A stretch of 64,000 bases of DNA, taken from positions 806,001 through 870,000 of the forward strand of contig JAAVVG010000007.1 in assembly GCA_012976225.1 (NCBI GenBank), in the 5' to 3' direction. Origin of the DNA: Golubevia sp. BC0850 (taxonomy: Eukaryota > Basidiomycota > Exobasidiomycetes > Golubeviales > Golubeviaceae). Positions 34,540 to 46,769 of the stretch are shown piece after piece. The position numbers were made by a program, and so were the translations under genes. Each line of letters opens with the position of its first letter. Position 1 is the first letter of the stretch. The notes under the pieces are model-generated. The model had not been told where the DNA came from. It did not search any database and saw only the letters and a list, made by a program, of their open reading frames with translations.

Positions 34540-35715
34540 ACAATTTCTCACAACTTCCAAAATTCAAGATCCGAATCGAATTTGATAGTCTCCAACCTTT
34601 CGTTCGAACAATCTCTCTCTCTCTTCAAATCCTTTTATCAAGAGTCGCTCCTTCTTTTCCCACTGTCTTTTTACGTATTACCCCCCATCATTTACGAGCT
34701 CTCTCTATACACGCATAAAGACTCGGTAGGCTCTCATCTTGTTCATATCTTTCCACTCTCATGACGACCCTATCGTCTTTCTCTATAAACGCATTCTTGT
34801 TCCCCATCTATCAACACGCATAAAGTCTTGTTAAGTCTCCAATCTCATTTACATCAATAGAATTCCTTCAATCCAATCTATTTCTTCGATCTCCTGTCGA
34901 GCTGCAATGACCTCAGTTCGGCTTTCTTGTGAAAATGACTTGCAATTCTCAAGGAACGTACACCGTAGGCAGCATCAAGCAAACAGACACGCAGACACGT
35001 CTGGTTAATTGCCGAGAAAGTTTCCCAAAAGAGGTAAGAGAACAGAGAACAAACCAACACGTTTATGGATGGACTCTGCCCTCTGTCGGTTTGGACTCAC
35101 CTGTCTTCTTCTGTGCTTTCGAGAAGATTGTACAAACTTTTTGGAAGTTGTAGCTTTCGTGGATCCGGGCTTTGAAAGAAAAAGACCGATGTTTGTGGAA
35201 AGAGAAGATTCAAAAAAAAAATCTTCTCGCAGTCTTGTTTCGTCTTTAAGACACTACCGCTCGAATCTCCATCAAACTCTTTGGAATACAAGGTACGGAT
35301 TCAGTTTTTCCAGATTCTTAGCCTAACAGAAAGGCATCGAATTGGATAGGACTCACCCTAACTCAGCGGCGTCTGAGCCACAACTGCCTTTGTCTTTGAT
35401 CTCAAGTCGACCCACCCACTTCTAGCGAGGTGACTTTTACATGAATGATTTCATTCGACATACATGGCGAAATCACAATCACCTCTGTTGACTCTTTCCT
35501 GTTGAGTGGCTGAGAGACTCACTTCTTCGCCTTCTCTCCATCTTCTTCGACGTTCTATCACTATCAGTGCCTGGTCTCTTCGGATCATTTCCTCTTCGCC
35601 AGCATAGAATCCGTAATCTCAAGAAAAAGTGGGTCTCGCAATGTACCAACATTTCCGGACTCTATAATCAATTTGGTAGCTGCTCGCAACTCAGCTGGTT
35701 AACTATCCCAGAAAG
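34540..35715. other. Intergenic region downstream of the KRE6-like gene
   Basis: The first ~330 bases are AT/CT-rich 3' flank. ACACGCATAAAG occurs twice (34709-34720, 34814-34825), each followed by a loosely similar stretch, with CTATAAACGCAT between them. The remaining 0.85 kb (34880-35715) shows only short frames in all directions and no gene I can support. It ends in the promoter of the F-box gene at 35716. Confidence 0.4.
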
Positions 35716-37022
35716 ATGAACATCAACGAAGTATTACCCTCCGAGACTCTCCTCTCTACCTTGAAGCGCCTGGAGACAAGAGGAGTAGTTAATGCTAGAG
35801 GAGTGTGCAAGCAATGGTTACAGATTATAGATGGAAACAACACTTTCTGGAGAATTCTGACTCTTAGAACACAAACTCTTGGAGAGATTCAAATCGTCCT
35901 CCAGCAATTCGATCAGAAGAGCGGATCGACGATGAAAAAGGTGTCCTTCAAGGTTGAGCAGCCAGTCTTAAGGATTCCAGATAAACTGATTAGCTTCTTA
36001 TTGAACTCTAAGGATAGTCTACTTTACGTGTCCATTAAGTTGTCTGAGTGCTCGTCATCAATCAGACAGAGGATAGTGGAATCCTTGCTTCTAGATCTTC
36101 CTTCTTTAGTAGATCTGAGAGCACCATTGGATCTTTCGTTGTATCATCCGATCAGGACCGAGGTTTCAAGAATTACTCAGTCTCCACCTGTAAGTCTTCA
36201 AGTACTCGAAATGGCTATGCTAGGGAATCTTCCGTCTTATTCCCCCAATCTCTTCCAGACACTCGCTTATCTTCATGTGGGTGTTATCTCCGATCACTTA
36301 CCTATGAGGAAGTTCCTAGAACCGTGTAGCAAACATTAAGGTATCTTGGAGTTGCTCTTGAAAACGAAACAGAGGTAGAAGAGTTCAACTCTCTAGTCAT
36401 CTATCAAGAGGGGGGACATTTCCCAAGTTGGATAGTAGTACCTTCAACCTTAAAGCTCTCTCTCTTCTATCTTCCTTCAAATTTACCTCCGGTTTCCGAG
36501 CTTTGGTTTAATCATTCAGATTGGGGAGAGCTCTTTCATGTACCTGCTACTTCAGAAGTTCTCAGACTTGGTGCGGAAGAATGGGATCAAGGTCAGCTCT
36601 TGACGCTTCTGTCGATGAGAGAAGTTCAAATGACTGAAGGGATTGACGTCGATGGAGTCCTTGTGGGACGTATAAAAAAGTTGATCATCCCGATTGACGA
36701 AGTCGATTCAATCAAGATGGAACGTTTCAAGGACATGGTTGACGAGGTGGTCGACAGTGCTTCGGCTCCAACTCAATTGGTAGTTGAGGTATGAGAGCTT
36801 TCTCTTCTGTTAGTGAGTGCCGAGCATACCATTACCGGCTTCTTTCTCCTCCACTAACTCTAAAATCTCTCTTGTCTGCCAAAGGTTGTTCTCATCAGAA
36901 CTCAAACTTCGCCTGCCTTTATCAAAAAAAACAGGAATTTGGAAGGTCTCTATAGTCGAACTCTCCCCACATACTCCCCAAAGCCTTCCATCGAAATGTT
37001 CAAAAGACAGACCCAACTATAA
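35716..37022 (+). CDS. F-box protein with LRR-like body, apparent frameshift
   Basis: The N-terminus is a good F-box: INEVLPSETLLSTLKRLETR, VVNARGVCKQWLQIIDGN, NTFWRILTL. It is followed by leucine-rich material (SLQVLEMAMLGNLPSY, LFQTLAYLHVGVISDHL). That frame stops at 36339. From about 36333 the next frame continues convincingly (TLRYLGVALENETEVEEF, STLKLSLFYLPSNLPPVSEL, SEVLRLGAEEWDQGQLLTLL) to a GTATGA donor at ~36790. A last exon from 36884 ends at 37022. No plausible intron bridges the change near 36330, so either a one-base indel breaks the gene, an assembly error exists, or the product is a short F-box protein. Likely role if intact: SCF substrate receptor. Confidence 0.6.
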
Positions 37023-37495
37023 TTAACCCCAAAGTATTCACCGCGTTTCTCAATACGATTCCAAAGTGTAGCAATTGAAGTAACTACAGACCCCCAGTTT
37101 CTAGCAAACAGCTTTTCTCCTCTCGATCTTGCGACCCTCACTCAATCTTCAGTTGTTTGGCTCAACTCTACCTTCCAATCGCTCTTGAAGCAGCAGCAGC
37201 CAAGAGTGAAACGAAATGGAGCTGATTGGCTGAAGGATCTTCGAGAAGAGAAATCAAAGTCGAGACGGTCTTGAGGAGAAGGAAAACATGAGTTACTATG
37301 GATTTTGGGAGGTTGGAGAAGGTTGCAGCAGAACAAAGGGGAGCGTTTTGAAGTTTTCGTTTCACGAGCTGATTAGGGAGTGACATCTTTATTGTAAATT
37401 GTGAGACTGGCTGATGGCCTTCGTCTTCTATTGTTAGAACGTTGGTTTTGATTGTGGTCTTGTTCTACGAAGCTTGATCACCTTCACCCAGAAAT

Positions 37496-39459
37496 CTAAT
37501 AAAATGATCCCCTACCTCTTCCTCTACCTCTGAAACCACCTCTACTACCCCTGAATCCACCTCTTCCTCTACCTCGACCTCTTCCTCTGGCGCTCATGAA
37601 TGGAAGATTTGTTCGCTTGGCTGTGACCTGTTAAGAAGAGAGCGAGATGGAGAATTGTGATCAGAAGATGGACCAGGAAGGCAGTAGGAGGAGAGCGAAG
37701 AGCAATACAGAAGCGAATCAAGAAGAAGTCAAGTGAAAGAGAAGCAGTGGCTAGGCAGAAGACAAAGAGGGGAAAACGAAAGACTTACCTTCAACAACCT
37801 TCCCCTGAATAAACTCTCATTCAAAGCCATCGCGTTTCCTACTAAAGATGGATCTGAGAATTCGACGTAGGCGTAACTGTTCTCATGGGATTATGGGTTT
37901 TGGTTGTAAGGAGGAAGAGTTTGAAAGTGTTGAGGAATCAAAACACCCAAAGAAGAGGAACGTTTCAGGAGACGCAAGTTTGAGGTGGAAAAGAATTCAA
38001 ATTGATCCAAAAGTAAAAGGAAAGATGATTTGATTTAGATGGAGGTCAAATGTTGAAGGTTGAGGGATTTGAATAATAGGTGGAAGAAGAAGAAAAGAAA
38101 GGAAAAGAATTAGCATCTCTCTCATACTTTTAAACTGAGTCTCCAAAAATCCAACAGCAGGATGAAACTGAATACCAAATTCAAACCCAATTGATTGCCT
38201 TTTCTCTGTACTAACCCTTTTGGATGACCACTAAACTTATCACATAAAATCGTAACTCTGTTGATCGTTCCACAAGATTGAAAATGTTGTTGAATTTCTT
38301 CTGGTGTGGCTCCATAATCTACCTGATAAGGTTCGAGATAAGAGAGGAAGTAGATGGTAAAAGAGAACCGGGGGAGTTGGGGGGGGAGGGAAGAGGGTAG
38401 AAGGGAGAGAAAGTTCAGCGATTCATTGTTCAACGTCACTCGAAGTTCTTTGATATTTTATGTTTTGTTGCAGTTTCCCTGAATTCTGAGATGATTCGAA
38501 GCAAATTCTTGGGCCAGCTCAAACAGGGTCCATTCAAAGGAGAATTGCTGCTCCAGATTCCTTCAATCGAAGGTTACAATCGAAACGAAGGAAAGCAAGG
38601 GATGAAGAAGCTCTTCCCTAGAGATAGGAGAACCGAACACACTTCGAAATTTCACGGCTTTGATTCTGTTTCCTTCTCTTCTTTCGATGCCAGCCTACCG
38701 TGAGGTCCCTCGTTTGATTGGCATCATGCACATTTGAGCTCTCCCACATCACTCAGACTCTCCCTTTACCTCTCTCCTTCCCACCCCCGGCTCTCCTAAT
38801 CTTTGCGAAGATGAATTTCACTACACTTCTACCCAGAACTCGTTTCTGAAAAAAGATTGGGAGGCAGACAAGTTTCTCAGAGGAACAGAGGGAAAAGGTT
38901 CCCTTGATGTCTTCCCTCATTCTCTCTGAGCTCCCTACCATTCTCCTGATCGAGGCAGTCTCCGAAGAATACGTTGGAGATACTGTAGAGATATCGGCAT
39001 TCATACCTTCACTGATTTGAAGCTCTGACGATCTCAGGTCAATGAATCTCCCTTTGGAAATGCCTGTGGATGCATCCAAAGAATTCCATCTGATCAACCC
39101 ATTTCTACTCTTTCTCTAGACTCAAGTTGCGTGCTTTTTTCCCGTACCACAGGCTGACTCACATTTCCAACATAGATACTCCTATTGTCGACTTCCTCCT
39201 TTTCCTCTTCACTCAGAGCTTGAGGCAGACCTCCTCCTGCTCCTGCTCCTCCTCCTGGAGCAGCTTCTTGATTTGAAGAACCCTCGCCAGGGTTTGACAA
39301 TTCATTCTCTTGCTGATTTTGCATTTCTCTCAATTTTGCAGCTTCTGCTTCCATTGCCATCACTCTTTCTCTCATTGCCATTAACTCTGCTTCTTCATCT
39401 TGATCTTCTGTTGTCATACTTGATGACACTGTTGGTTCAGTTGGTTCTATTGAGGACAT
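37496..39459 (-). CDS. Nuclear poly(A)-binding protein 2 (PABPN1/Pab2), 207 aa
   Basis: One RRM protein that binds poly(A) tails in the nucleus. Exons 39459..39163, 38322..38216, 37876..37789 and 37627..37496 join in frame. After MSSIEPTEP and an acidic N-terminus comes a coiled-coil-type helix ([20 protein letters not shown]), then the [82 protein letters not shown]. The tail is [10 protein letters not shown]-type, a target of arginine methylation in the family. These match PABPN1 almost word for word. Length fits between fission yeast Pab2 and human PABPN1. The introns are unusually long for this window (840, 339 and 161 bases). Confidence 0.95.
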
Positions 39460-39723
39460 GGTAGATGGTAGACGATGGTGATGATTAGGAGGTTGTGTAT
39501 TAGATGAGATATTGAATCGAAGAAAGAAGGAAACAGGTGGTAGAGTAGAAGTGGAAGTGGAAGTGGATAGAAAGAAGTTGGAACTTGCCATTAAATCTTG
39601 TCTGGTTGCAGCCAATAACCTCAACGTCAAGTCAACCTTAGAAGTCTACCATTCCTCGACTAGAATAGAAACTAGACCTGAAATCACAACAGAGCCAGAG
39701 TAAAGGGAGAAATAGCAGTGGCC
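39460..39723. promoter_or_regulatory. Divergent promoter region (PAB2 / EMC1)
   Basis: 264 bases separate the two start codons. The PAB2-side frame stays open upstream of its ATG, so an N-terminally extended product from an ATG in this region cannot be ruled out, but the chosen ATG starts the acidic N-terminus typical of the family. A repeated GGAAGTGGAAGTGGA run lies near 39550-39566. Confidence 0.5.
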
Positions 39724-42700
39724 ATGACAAGGCTTCTATCACTCTCATTCTCACTACTATCAGTGCTGTTACTGTCACTGCTTCTAGTAATTCCTTCAGT
39801 TGATTGCTTAACTTCTTCTGCAGCTCAATCTGGTTCCATTGATTTTCATCTTCAAAGAATTGGAATTCCAATCAATCAACATTCAAGAGTTCAACAAAGG
39901 TTTCATAGAATTCAAAGACAAGGTCAAGATCCTAACGATAGAGAAGGTCATAAAGGTCAGACTGCTATCTATACGGCTGGGAGAGCTAAAGGTGGTGTAA
40001 ATACCATCACTGCTTTGAATCCTAGGAATGGTGGTGTAGGTTAGTTGTATAGCAGATAGAGATAGGGTTGAGAAGATTAGCCATTCCAAGAGGGGTCTTA
40101 GAAGGCAAGAGATTTCTTTCTTGCTTCTCATGCATTACAATTTCAGCAATCGATACGACTGACAGTGATCCAGACAGGTTCATCGATGGAAGAAAGATGG
40201 GAGCAGTTCACTTTCTTGACTATACCTTTGCAAGCCAGCTCACTTCGTCCCATCTCTTTTCTTCTCTATCCTCCCCCCCCCCCCGGTTCTACAGTCTGGA
40301 GACAAGTTTTGGAACCTTCAGATCCGATCCAAGCATTCTTCACAACCTCAGATGTCATCTTAACTCTCTCAGGTCCAACAGCTTCAAACGTTAGACTTCA
40401 TCACGCTCTAACAGGACATTTACTTTGGGAAGCAGCAGCTTCTTCTCCTTCAACTTCCAATTCCAATTCAACCTCACTAATCTCTGAAGATTCCAAAACT
40501 GAATCAGAGCTAGGTTTAGGATTCGATGCTCATTTGATGAGAGGAGTTGGAGATGCATTGGTCATTTCAAATGGAAACCTATTGAGAAGATTAGAAGCAA
40601 AGACAGGTAAAGAAGTTTTCAAGTATGAAGTAACAACTGAAAGTTCTTCTGAGAAAGAACAATTGATTAGAGTGGTCTCTACTCATTCTAACATTTTTGC
40701 TGTCTCTATTCGACAGATCACTAAAGGATTGATCAGTAGAGAAACTCATTGGAAATTGAAAGTTCAGGTTTTAAGTCTTGGAGGTAAAGCTTTGAATTCC
40801 TTCGATTTAGAAAGTGAGATTCAGAATGGAAGTTCGGATGTGATTTTAAGTCCTTTGAGTTCTTCTACACAATTTAATGAAGAACAACATTCTTCTTCAG
40901 GTGGAGCTTCTGGGATTAAAGCTCCTCTGGCACCTCATTTGGTTTGGCTTCAAAAAGATGGTTCCATTCGATTCTTACCACTTCATTACAATGAGAAGTT
41001 AAGTGAGAGTGATCTGAACTCCAAGATTCAAGTCTTGATTCCTAAAGATCAAACTAAATTCGTCGAAGTTCAAGAGATTTTAGGCTCAGCAGTTCATAGA
41101 GGATTGATCGTTGGAGTGAAAAACGATGGTAGGGCTGAATTCATCAAGATTGTGAATGCACAAAAAGGATTAAAGGAGATTGATTCTGAAGCTGTCAGTG
41201 CCTTCCAGACAGAAGAGGAAGCTTTGGATGCAGTGCATTCAGGATTCGAAGACAAGTCTGGAAGAGCCTTCGTTTCTAGAGTTTTCTTTACAAGGAATCA
41301 ACATTTGTTGAACATTCATGTGTTTTGGGTGGATGCTGATGGAGGACAGGGGCAAGTGAGTGGTTATTCTTTTCAATGGGATCATGATTTGAATGGTAAC
41401 GTCTTATCAAGTTCTTTTGAAGTTTCAATGATCAGTGCTTATCAAATCGTTACTAGAGCTAGTTTGACAACTAGCTCTGGTTCTATTAGATTGATTCAAG
41501 AAGATCAACATCAATGGATTTTGGAAGAAAGTTTAAGTGATTTGAAAGGGAATTTGTTGGTGGATTTACCTGAGAAGAAATTAAGTGGGTTGACTTTAGG
41601 TTCTTATGGTCGTAATTTAACTGGTTCTGAAGACTCGACTGTTAATGCTCCTTTAGGAAAAGAATTCTTTCATCAAAGGATTTTCAGACATGTTTCATAT
41701 CTTCAAGATTTCCCTTCTTACCTTCAATCCCTACTTTCAAGTACTTCTCAAATTTCCTCATACAAAGATATATTTACCAAAACTTTTTCGGCTCAAAGGG
41801 AAACTTTACCTCCCAAACCAGCTGGAGAACCAGCAACTCCATTAAGACCTCCTCCACCACCACCTGGAACCAAAAAAGTCCCTCAACATAAATCTGAAAC
41901 TGGTGGTTCTCATTCTGCTTTGGCTCCTAGATTTTGGAACTCAACTTACAACAACTTGGAGAGAGACGATTTCGGTTTCAAGAAATTGTTGATCTCAAGT
42001 ACTGTCACTGGGAAATTGTTCGCTCAAGATATGGGGGAAAGAGGAAAGTTTGTTTGGGAGAAAAGTTTAATTGGTTTTGGTCAGGGACAAGGTTCTCCTG
42101 AACCAAAGATTAAGATTTTGAGCATGTGGCAAACTAGATCTCTTGGTGAAGCTAGTGAAATTAATGATGAAGAGGAAAAATTTGGTTCTTCTGCTGTTGA
42201 GGTGAAAGTTGGTGGAGAGGAGGCAGATGACTCGAAACCTCCAGTTGTTAATAGGAAAGCTTCAAATTCTGCTCCTATTGTCACTATTCTGGCAGAACAA
42301 ACCATCTTGAAAGGTGCTCCGGTTACCAGTATCTTTGAATTGGATCCTATTACTGGAAATTTCGTTGATGACGCCCAGACTGGTATCCCTTTCTTTATCG
42401 GAAGAGCTAAGGATGTCTTTTTACTTCCTGTTAGAGATGCGGAAAGTGCTTTGAGAGTTGTGGCTGCTGTTGATAAGGATGACAAGGTGAGTTTCTAGGT
42501 GGAAGAAGATGGAGAGTTGATAGCCTCGTAAAATTTCGAAGTCAGATCATTCTGATCATCTTCTTCCGGTTCGCTCCTTTTGTTTTACAGATTCACATTC
42601 ATCCAGCGAGTTCAAGCGTGATCTCAGCTTTGAATCAAATCTCCAATGACTTTTACTATTCTCTAGAAACAGTCTCTTCGGATGGCTCTTCGGTTCTCAC

Positions 42701-43866
42701 TGGGTATTCAACCATTGGAAATGGTCTCACTAATGGAGAACCAGCTACTAAAGTTTGGTCTCACATCTTCGCTTCTGGAGAGAAGATTCTTTCAACTCAA
42801 AATTTCAACAGAGATACTATTGCATCTTTAGGAAAGGTTAAAGGTGATAGATCAACATTTTACAAGTACTTGAACCCACATTCAAAGGTGGTCGTCACCA
42901 TCAAGGATGAAGTCTCTTCAGAAATCACTGGTAAAGAAGGTGCCGTTTATCTATTGGATGGTGTTAGTGGAAGAGTACTCTGGGAAACTAAATTCCATGA
43001 CGTCGTTGAAGAGAATGGAATCAAGGTTAATTTTGTCGAAAATTGGATTACAGTGGCTTATTCTAATACAAACGAAAACGAAGGACTGAGTAACAGATTA
43101 CTTTCTGTTGAACTTTATGATAGAGATATGGAGAACCAAATTTGGAATTGGAAAGGTTTCTTCAGTAGTTTTGGAAAAGTTACAAATTCCAAGATCCAAA
43201 CTTCAAAGAAAGAGAAGAATCTTCAGGGAGTGGAAAGATCTTTTGAAGAAGAAGAAGAAGATCTTCCATCTATTCTACCAATTTCTTATTCTCAAACTTT
43301 CATTTTACCTTATGTCGTTCATTCTTTAGGAACGACTTCTACTAAGTTCGGAATCACTTCCAAAGTTTTACTACTTTCTAATCATTTAGATCAGTTGATC
43401 TCTATTCCTAGAAGGTTTTTGGATCCTAGAAGAGTCGTTGGAAGGAAACCTACCACTCAAGAAATGGAAGAAATGTTAATCCCTTATGATCCACTCATTC
43501 CTAATGAACCTAAATTGATTGTAAGTCACTTTTATAGTGTATCGAATGTTGCTCAGATTAAGAGTAGTCCGGCTTTGTTGGAATCTACTAGTTTGGTTTT
43601 GGCAACTGGTTTGGATACTTTCTGGACTAGAGTTACTCCTAGTAATACTTTCGATTTACTTTCTGGTGAGTTTGGTTTGAGAGGAAATCCGGTTCTAGAT
43701 GGGTCGATCTCTCTTGGCTGACTTCCCATCTCCTTTCCCCGGCTCTGTTTCCCTAGAAAACTTCAACAAAGCTCAACTTCTATTGACGATTTTCGCTTTG
43801 GGAATGGGAATCTTTTTGACAAGGCCGATGGTCAAAGGAAAGGTTTTGAGCGCTCGTTGGAAATGA
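39724..43866 (+). CDS. EMC1: ER membrane protein complex subunit 1, 1230 aa
   Basis: Largest subunit of the EMC insertase in the ER membrane. Exons 39724-40039, 40295-42486, 42591-43665 and 43757-43866 join in frame to 1230 residues. The start TRLLSLSFSLLSVLLLSLLL is a signal peptide, followed by GSIDFHLQRIGIP and IYTAGRAKGGVNTITALNPR NGGVVWRQVLEPS, the usual opening of the lumenal beta-propeller (PQQ-like strands). The C-terminal part (GREDPRRVV-like RRFLDPRRVVGRKP, MLIPYDPLIPNEPKLIVSHF, ARVTPSNTFDLLS) matches the conserved DUF1620 region. The last exon encodes the membrane span (QLLLTIFALGMGIFLTRPMV) and a basic cytosolic end. Intron 1 is 255 bases and contains a 12-base C run. Confidence 0.93.
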
Positions 43867-44397
43867 AGAAACGCTGGGAAAGGTGGGGAGAACGGAAAAA
43901 AAGGACAATTGAATAGACTTAAATGAGCAGGGATGGGGATTCACCGGGAGGGATTAGTCAGACTAGGATGGGGACACAATCGAAGAATGAGAGACGTAGT
44001 TTGTTCTCTGTTATTGATAATTTAACTAATTCCTCTGGATGATCTTGGTCATGAGTGGACCCATTTGTTCTTAAGGGTTGCGTGATGGCTGCTTGTGAAC
44101 ATTTTAATCAACTTCGAGGATCTGAAGAAGGGAGAGAAAGAGAGGAGAGCGGATGGGAGGGGAGTGAAACTTCTCCCTTCGTGAGGTGCGGCAATCTGAA
44201 CGAAAGCAGCTCGCATTTGACAAAAGAGAACCGAGAGGGTGGCTGGCGATTGAGAAGAACAGGGGAGTTAGGAATTCGAGAAAGAGGCCTCCATGGCCCC
44301 TTGATCGGTTCCTCCTCTGCTTTTTTCTAAGAGAGACACAGAAGTAATTTGAATTGCCTGGAAAGCTCAACACATTCAAGAACTACGTTCATAACCT
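43867..44397. other. Intergenic region
   Basis: 3' flank of EMC1. Short open frames occur on both strands (plus 44055-44330), but none has protein-like composition or a plausible context. Nothing else seen. Confidence 0.4.
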
Positions 44398-44900
44398 TCA
44401 CGAGTCGTCCCCCCATTCCTCCAAATCTTTGACTTCAGCTCTCCCAGCAGTAACCCTGATCCACTCTGGACTTCTCTCCAAGACTCTTTCCTCCTCTTCT
44501 CTGAATTTTTCAATCTGCGTGCTGTGCAGGAAAAGAGTTGATCCGATGAAAGAGTAGAAGCCTTCTAAATTCTGATTTGGAACTGTAATGGATAGACTTG
44601 CGGCCAGACGACGTGAAAGTAGAATCTCTGCTAGAAGTCGAGGACTGTTTGTTTGGTGTTTACGGATGAAGAGTTGAGATAGATTTGGACAAACAGCTTC
44701 CACAGCTGTACCAATATTGAGATGTTGGATTAAAGAGTTAATGGCATGATTCTGTGCTTGGTAGTCGAGAAGCTTTAAATGCTTGAGTTTGGAATGCTGG
44801 TTCAAAACAGAGGTCATTTGTTCACCAAAATGATTCGACTCTTCTGTGATTTTCTCCCAGGCGTCCCAGCCATCGATGTAGTCGTTGTTGTATTCCGTAG
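44398..44900 (-). pseudogene. F-box/LRR gene fragment
   Basis: Reading leftward from about 44900: STEYNNDYIDGWDAWEKITE, then SVLNQHSKLKHLKLLDYQ, CPNLSQLFIRKHQTN and LAEILLSRRLAASLSITVPN. The leucine spacing (KLKHLKLLD, CPNLSQLFI) is LRR-like and similar in style to the bodies of the other F-box proteins here. No F-box or start codon is found upstream. About 130 bases further on the plus strand the MCD4-like relic begins. I read it as the 3' half of a decayed family member, though an unrecognised upstream exon is possible. Confidence 0.4.
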
Positions 44901-45032
44901 ATTAGCTCCCTCCTTCAAGTTCAACGTCTTCTAATTCTTCCTCTTCTCTGGCAATTGAAAACACGATCAATGCTTTATCAAAATTAATCTCTTCATTCAT
45001 TTTATCAATCTTCGCTCTGGAATTGATGGTTA

Positions 45033-46260
45033 TCGGCTACCTCCATAGAATCGCCTGGACTATCGGATTCTTCGGTTTAGGTTTCTTATGGCCATTTCGG
45101 GGGCTGGTCTTCTGAGATAAGAAAAAGAAATGAAGCTTTAGTAATCGCTTGGGGAGGAGTTTGTACTGTCACAGCTATGTTCGCTTTGGCTGGAACAGAG
45201 AAGGAAGAAAGCCGAATCGGATTGTGAGTATTCTTCGTTCTCACTTTCCATCTCTCGAGATTGAGGTGATAATGCGCTCCCATTCTGGATCTGTTCTAAT
45301 CTTTCTTTTTCTGAATTTCAGAGAGCTGTTTCCGGTCTAGTCTTTTTGATCGCAGGAATGGTGATTCTCAGCTATCCTTCTCTCTTCTTAAGCGCTTCGG
45401 ATCAGAATACAGCGTCTATATTGAGCTTCTGGAAAGCCCTTCTAAATTGGTGTCAGAATCGAAAGGATCAGCAGCTTCGGATTTCAAAGAGAAAGAAGTT
45501 CGACAAGTGGATCCACATCTTGAGAGAACCATCAAGGTCTTGGGAGGCGAACTAGTGATTCTAGCCATAAGTACTTTGGTGACTTCGAGCTCTTCAAGAA
45601 GTCTACACCTCAAGAAAGGTTTTCCTTTGGTCAATCACTTGATAGGATGGGGCGTACTAGGTGAGTCAGCCCCTTTTTGTTTGGAATCTCGCTCTTCTTT
45701 TTTGTAAGACTGACTCTCATCTCATCTCTTATCTCCAACTTTCACCTTCCATTCTCCATTCTAGAGCTTCTTATCTTACTCTTCCATTCTTCCGTCGCTT
45801 CAATATCTTCATTCTACCATCACCAGTCTATCGACTAGTTCCAATCTCCAATCCTTTCTTAATGGCGACATTACTGCTTCTCAACGTCATTCTCTCCTCA
45901 ATCTTCCAAGTGCTCTGTCTATCGCCTACAAGAACACCACCTCAATTCTCAGCTTCAACAGAGAATACTCAAGCAAACAGAAAACTCAAATCTTCTTTGA
46001 TGGAAGGACCAGAACTCTTAGGCAAGAATTCTTCAGGTGGTTTAGGTTTAAGAGATTTTTTCTCTTTGACTTTGATAGCTTGTATAGCTGCTGATATCCT
46101 AGCTTTGCACTTCTTGTTCACTGTTAGAACACATGGTAGCTGGTTGGAGATCGGCAGAACTATTACTCACTTCGCTATGGCTAATCTTCTACAGATTTTC
46201 ATGTTGGCTCTATCGACTTTGACTGAAGTCGTCATTGGAAAAGTTGACATTAACCTCTGA
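45033..46260 (+). pseudogene. Relic of a GPI ethanolamine-phosphate transferase 1 gene (MCD4/PIG-N), C-terminal region only
   Basis: Several frames carry pieces of the C-terminal multi-span PigN domain in the right order: ALVIAWGGVCTVTAMFALAG, RAVSGLVFLIAGMVILSYPS, RTIKVLGGELVILAISTLVT, KKGFPLVNHLIGWGVLG, the short SSVASISSF block, PVYRLVPISNPFLMATLLLL, and DFFSLTLIACIAADILALHF with GSWLEIGRTITHFAMANLL. The last two are close to family consensus (ISHF... after GSWLDIG). The N-terminal phosphodiesterase domain is absent, about 75 residues expected before VASISSF are missing, and a frame change separates VASISSF from PVYRLVP. GT-AG introns may explain some junctions but not these losses. The intact protein works in the ER on GPI anchors, so a functional copy should exist elsewhere. 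Confidence 0.65.
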
Positions 46261-46769
46261 TGTGATGTCCTCGTCTTCAATGTATCCTTTCAAATCATAG
46301 AGTATTCTTATAGATGTTCAGTCTTCAAACGTTGTGTCGAATGCAAGATTTTTTTGTCTCTTTCAAACTGTAAAGAATTCCTTCTCTGGATCTCCAAAGG
46401 TTCCGTCTCTTCTCTTACCTTATTATTTCCACCTCATTTGATGATTTCCGAAGCTATTAGATTGATCACATCCTCTTGTAGCACAGAGGAAGCACAAGGA
46501 GGGGATGGAATGTGCATGTTGCACGGGAAGACAGAAAGAAGTTGGACGAAAAAATCTCATCCAGAACCTAATCACTATCCGAACCTCGGGGTTTTGATCA
46601 ACCAACCAGCTGTGATGTATTCGATATTATAGACGTTCGATACGTGAGAAAGAAGAGGAATATGATTTCCTCAACATTTGGGGGCCGATCCGACTCCCGA
46701 GCCCGTTCGAAGTTATCATGCTCTTGATCTTCACTTTCTATTTTCCCTTACCGTGCATCACCTTCTAAC

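Noticed and set aside
35097-35326. Short open frames on both strands between KRE6 and the F-box gene
   Set aside because: Two frames are open on opposite strands with neither showing family motifs or splice context.
38753-39097. 114-codon minus-strand open frame in the PAB2 intron as a coding exon
   Set aside because: Including it would split the RRM between GN and VDYGA; the direct GTGAGT-to-CAG junction restores the exact family sequence.
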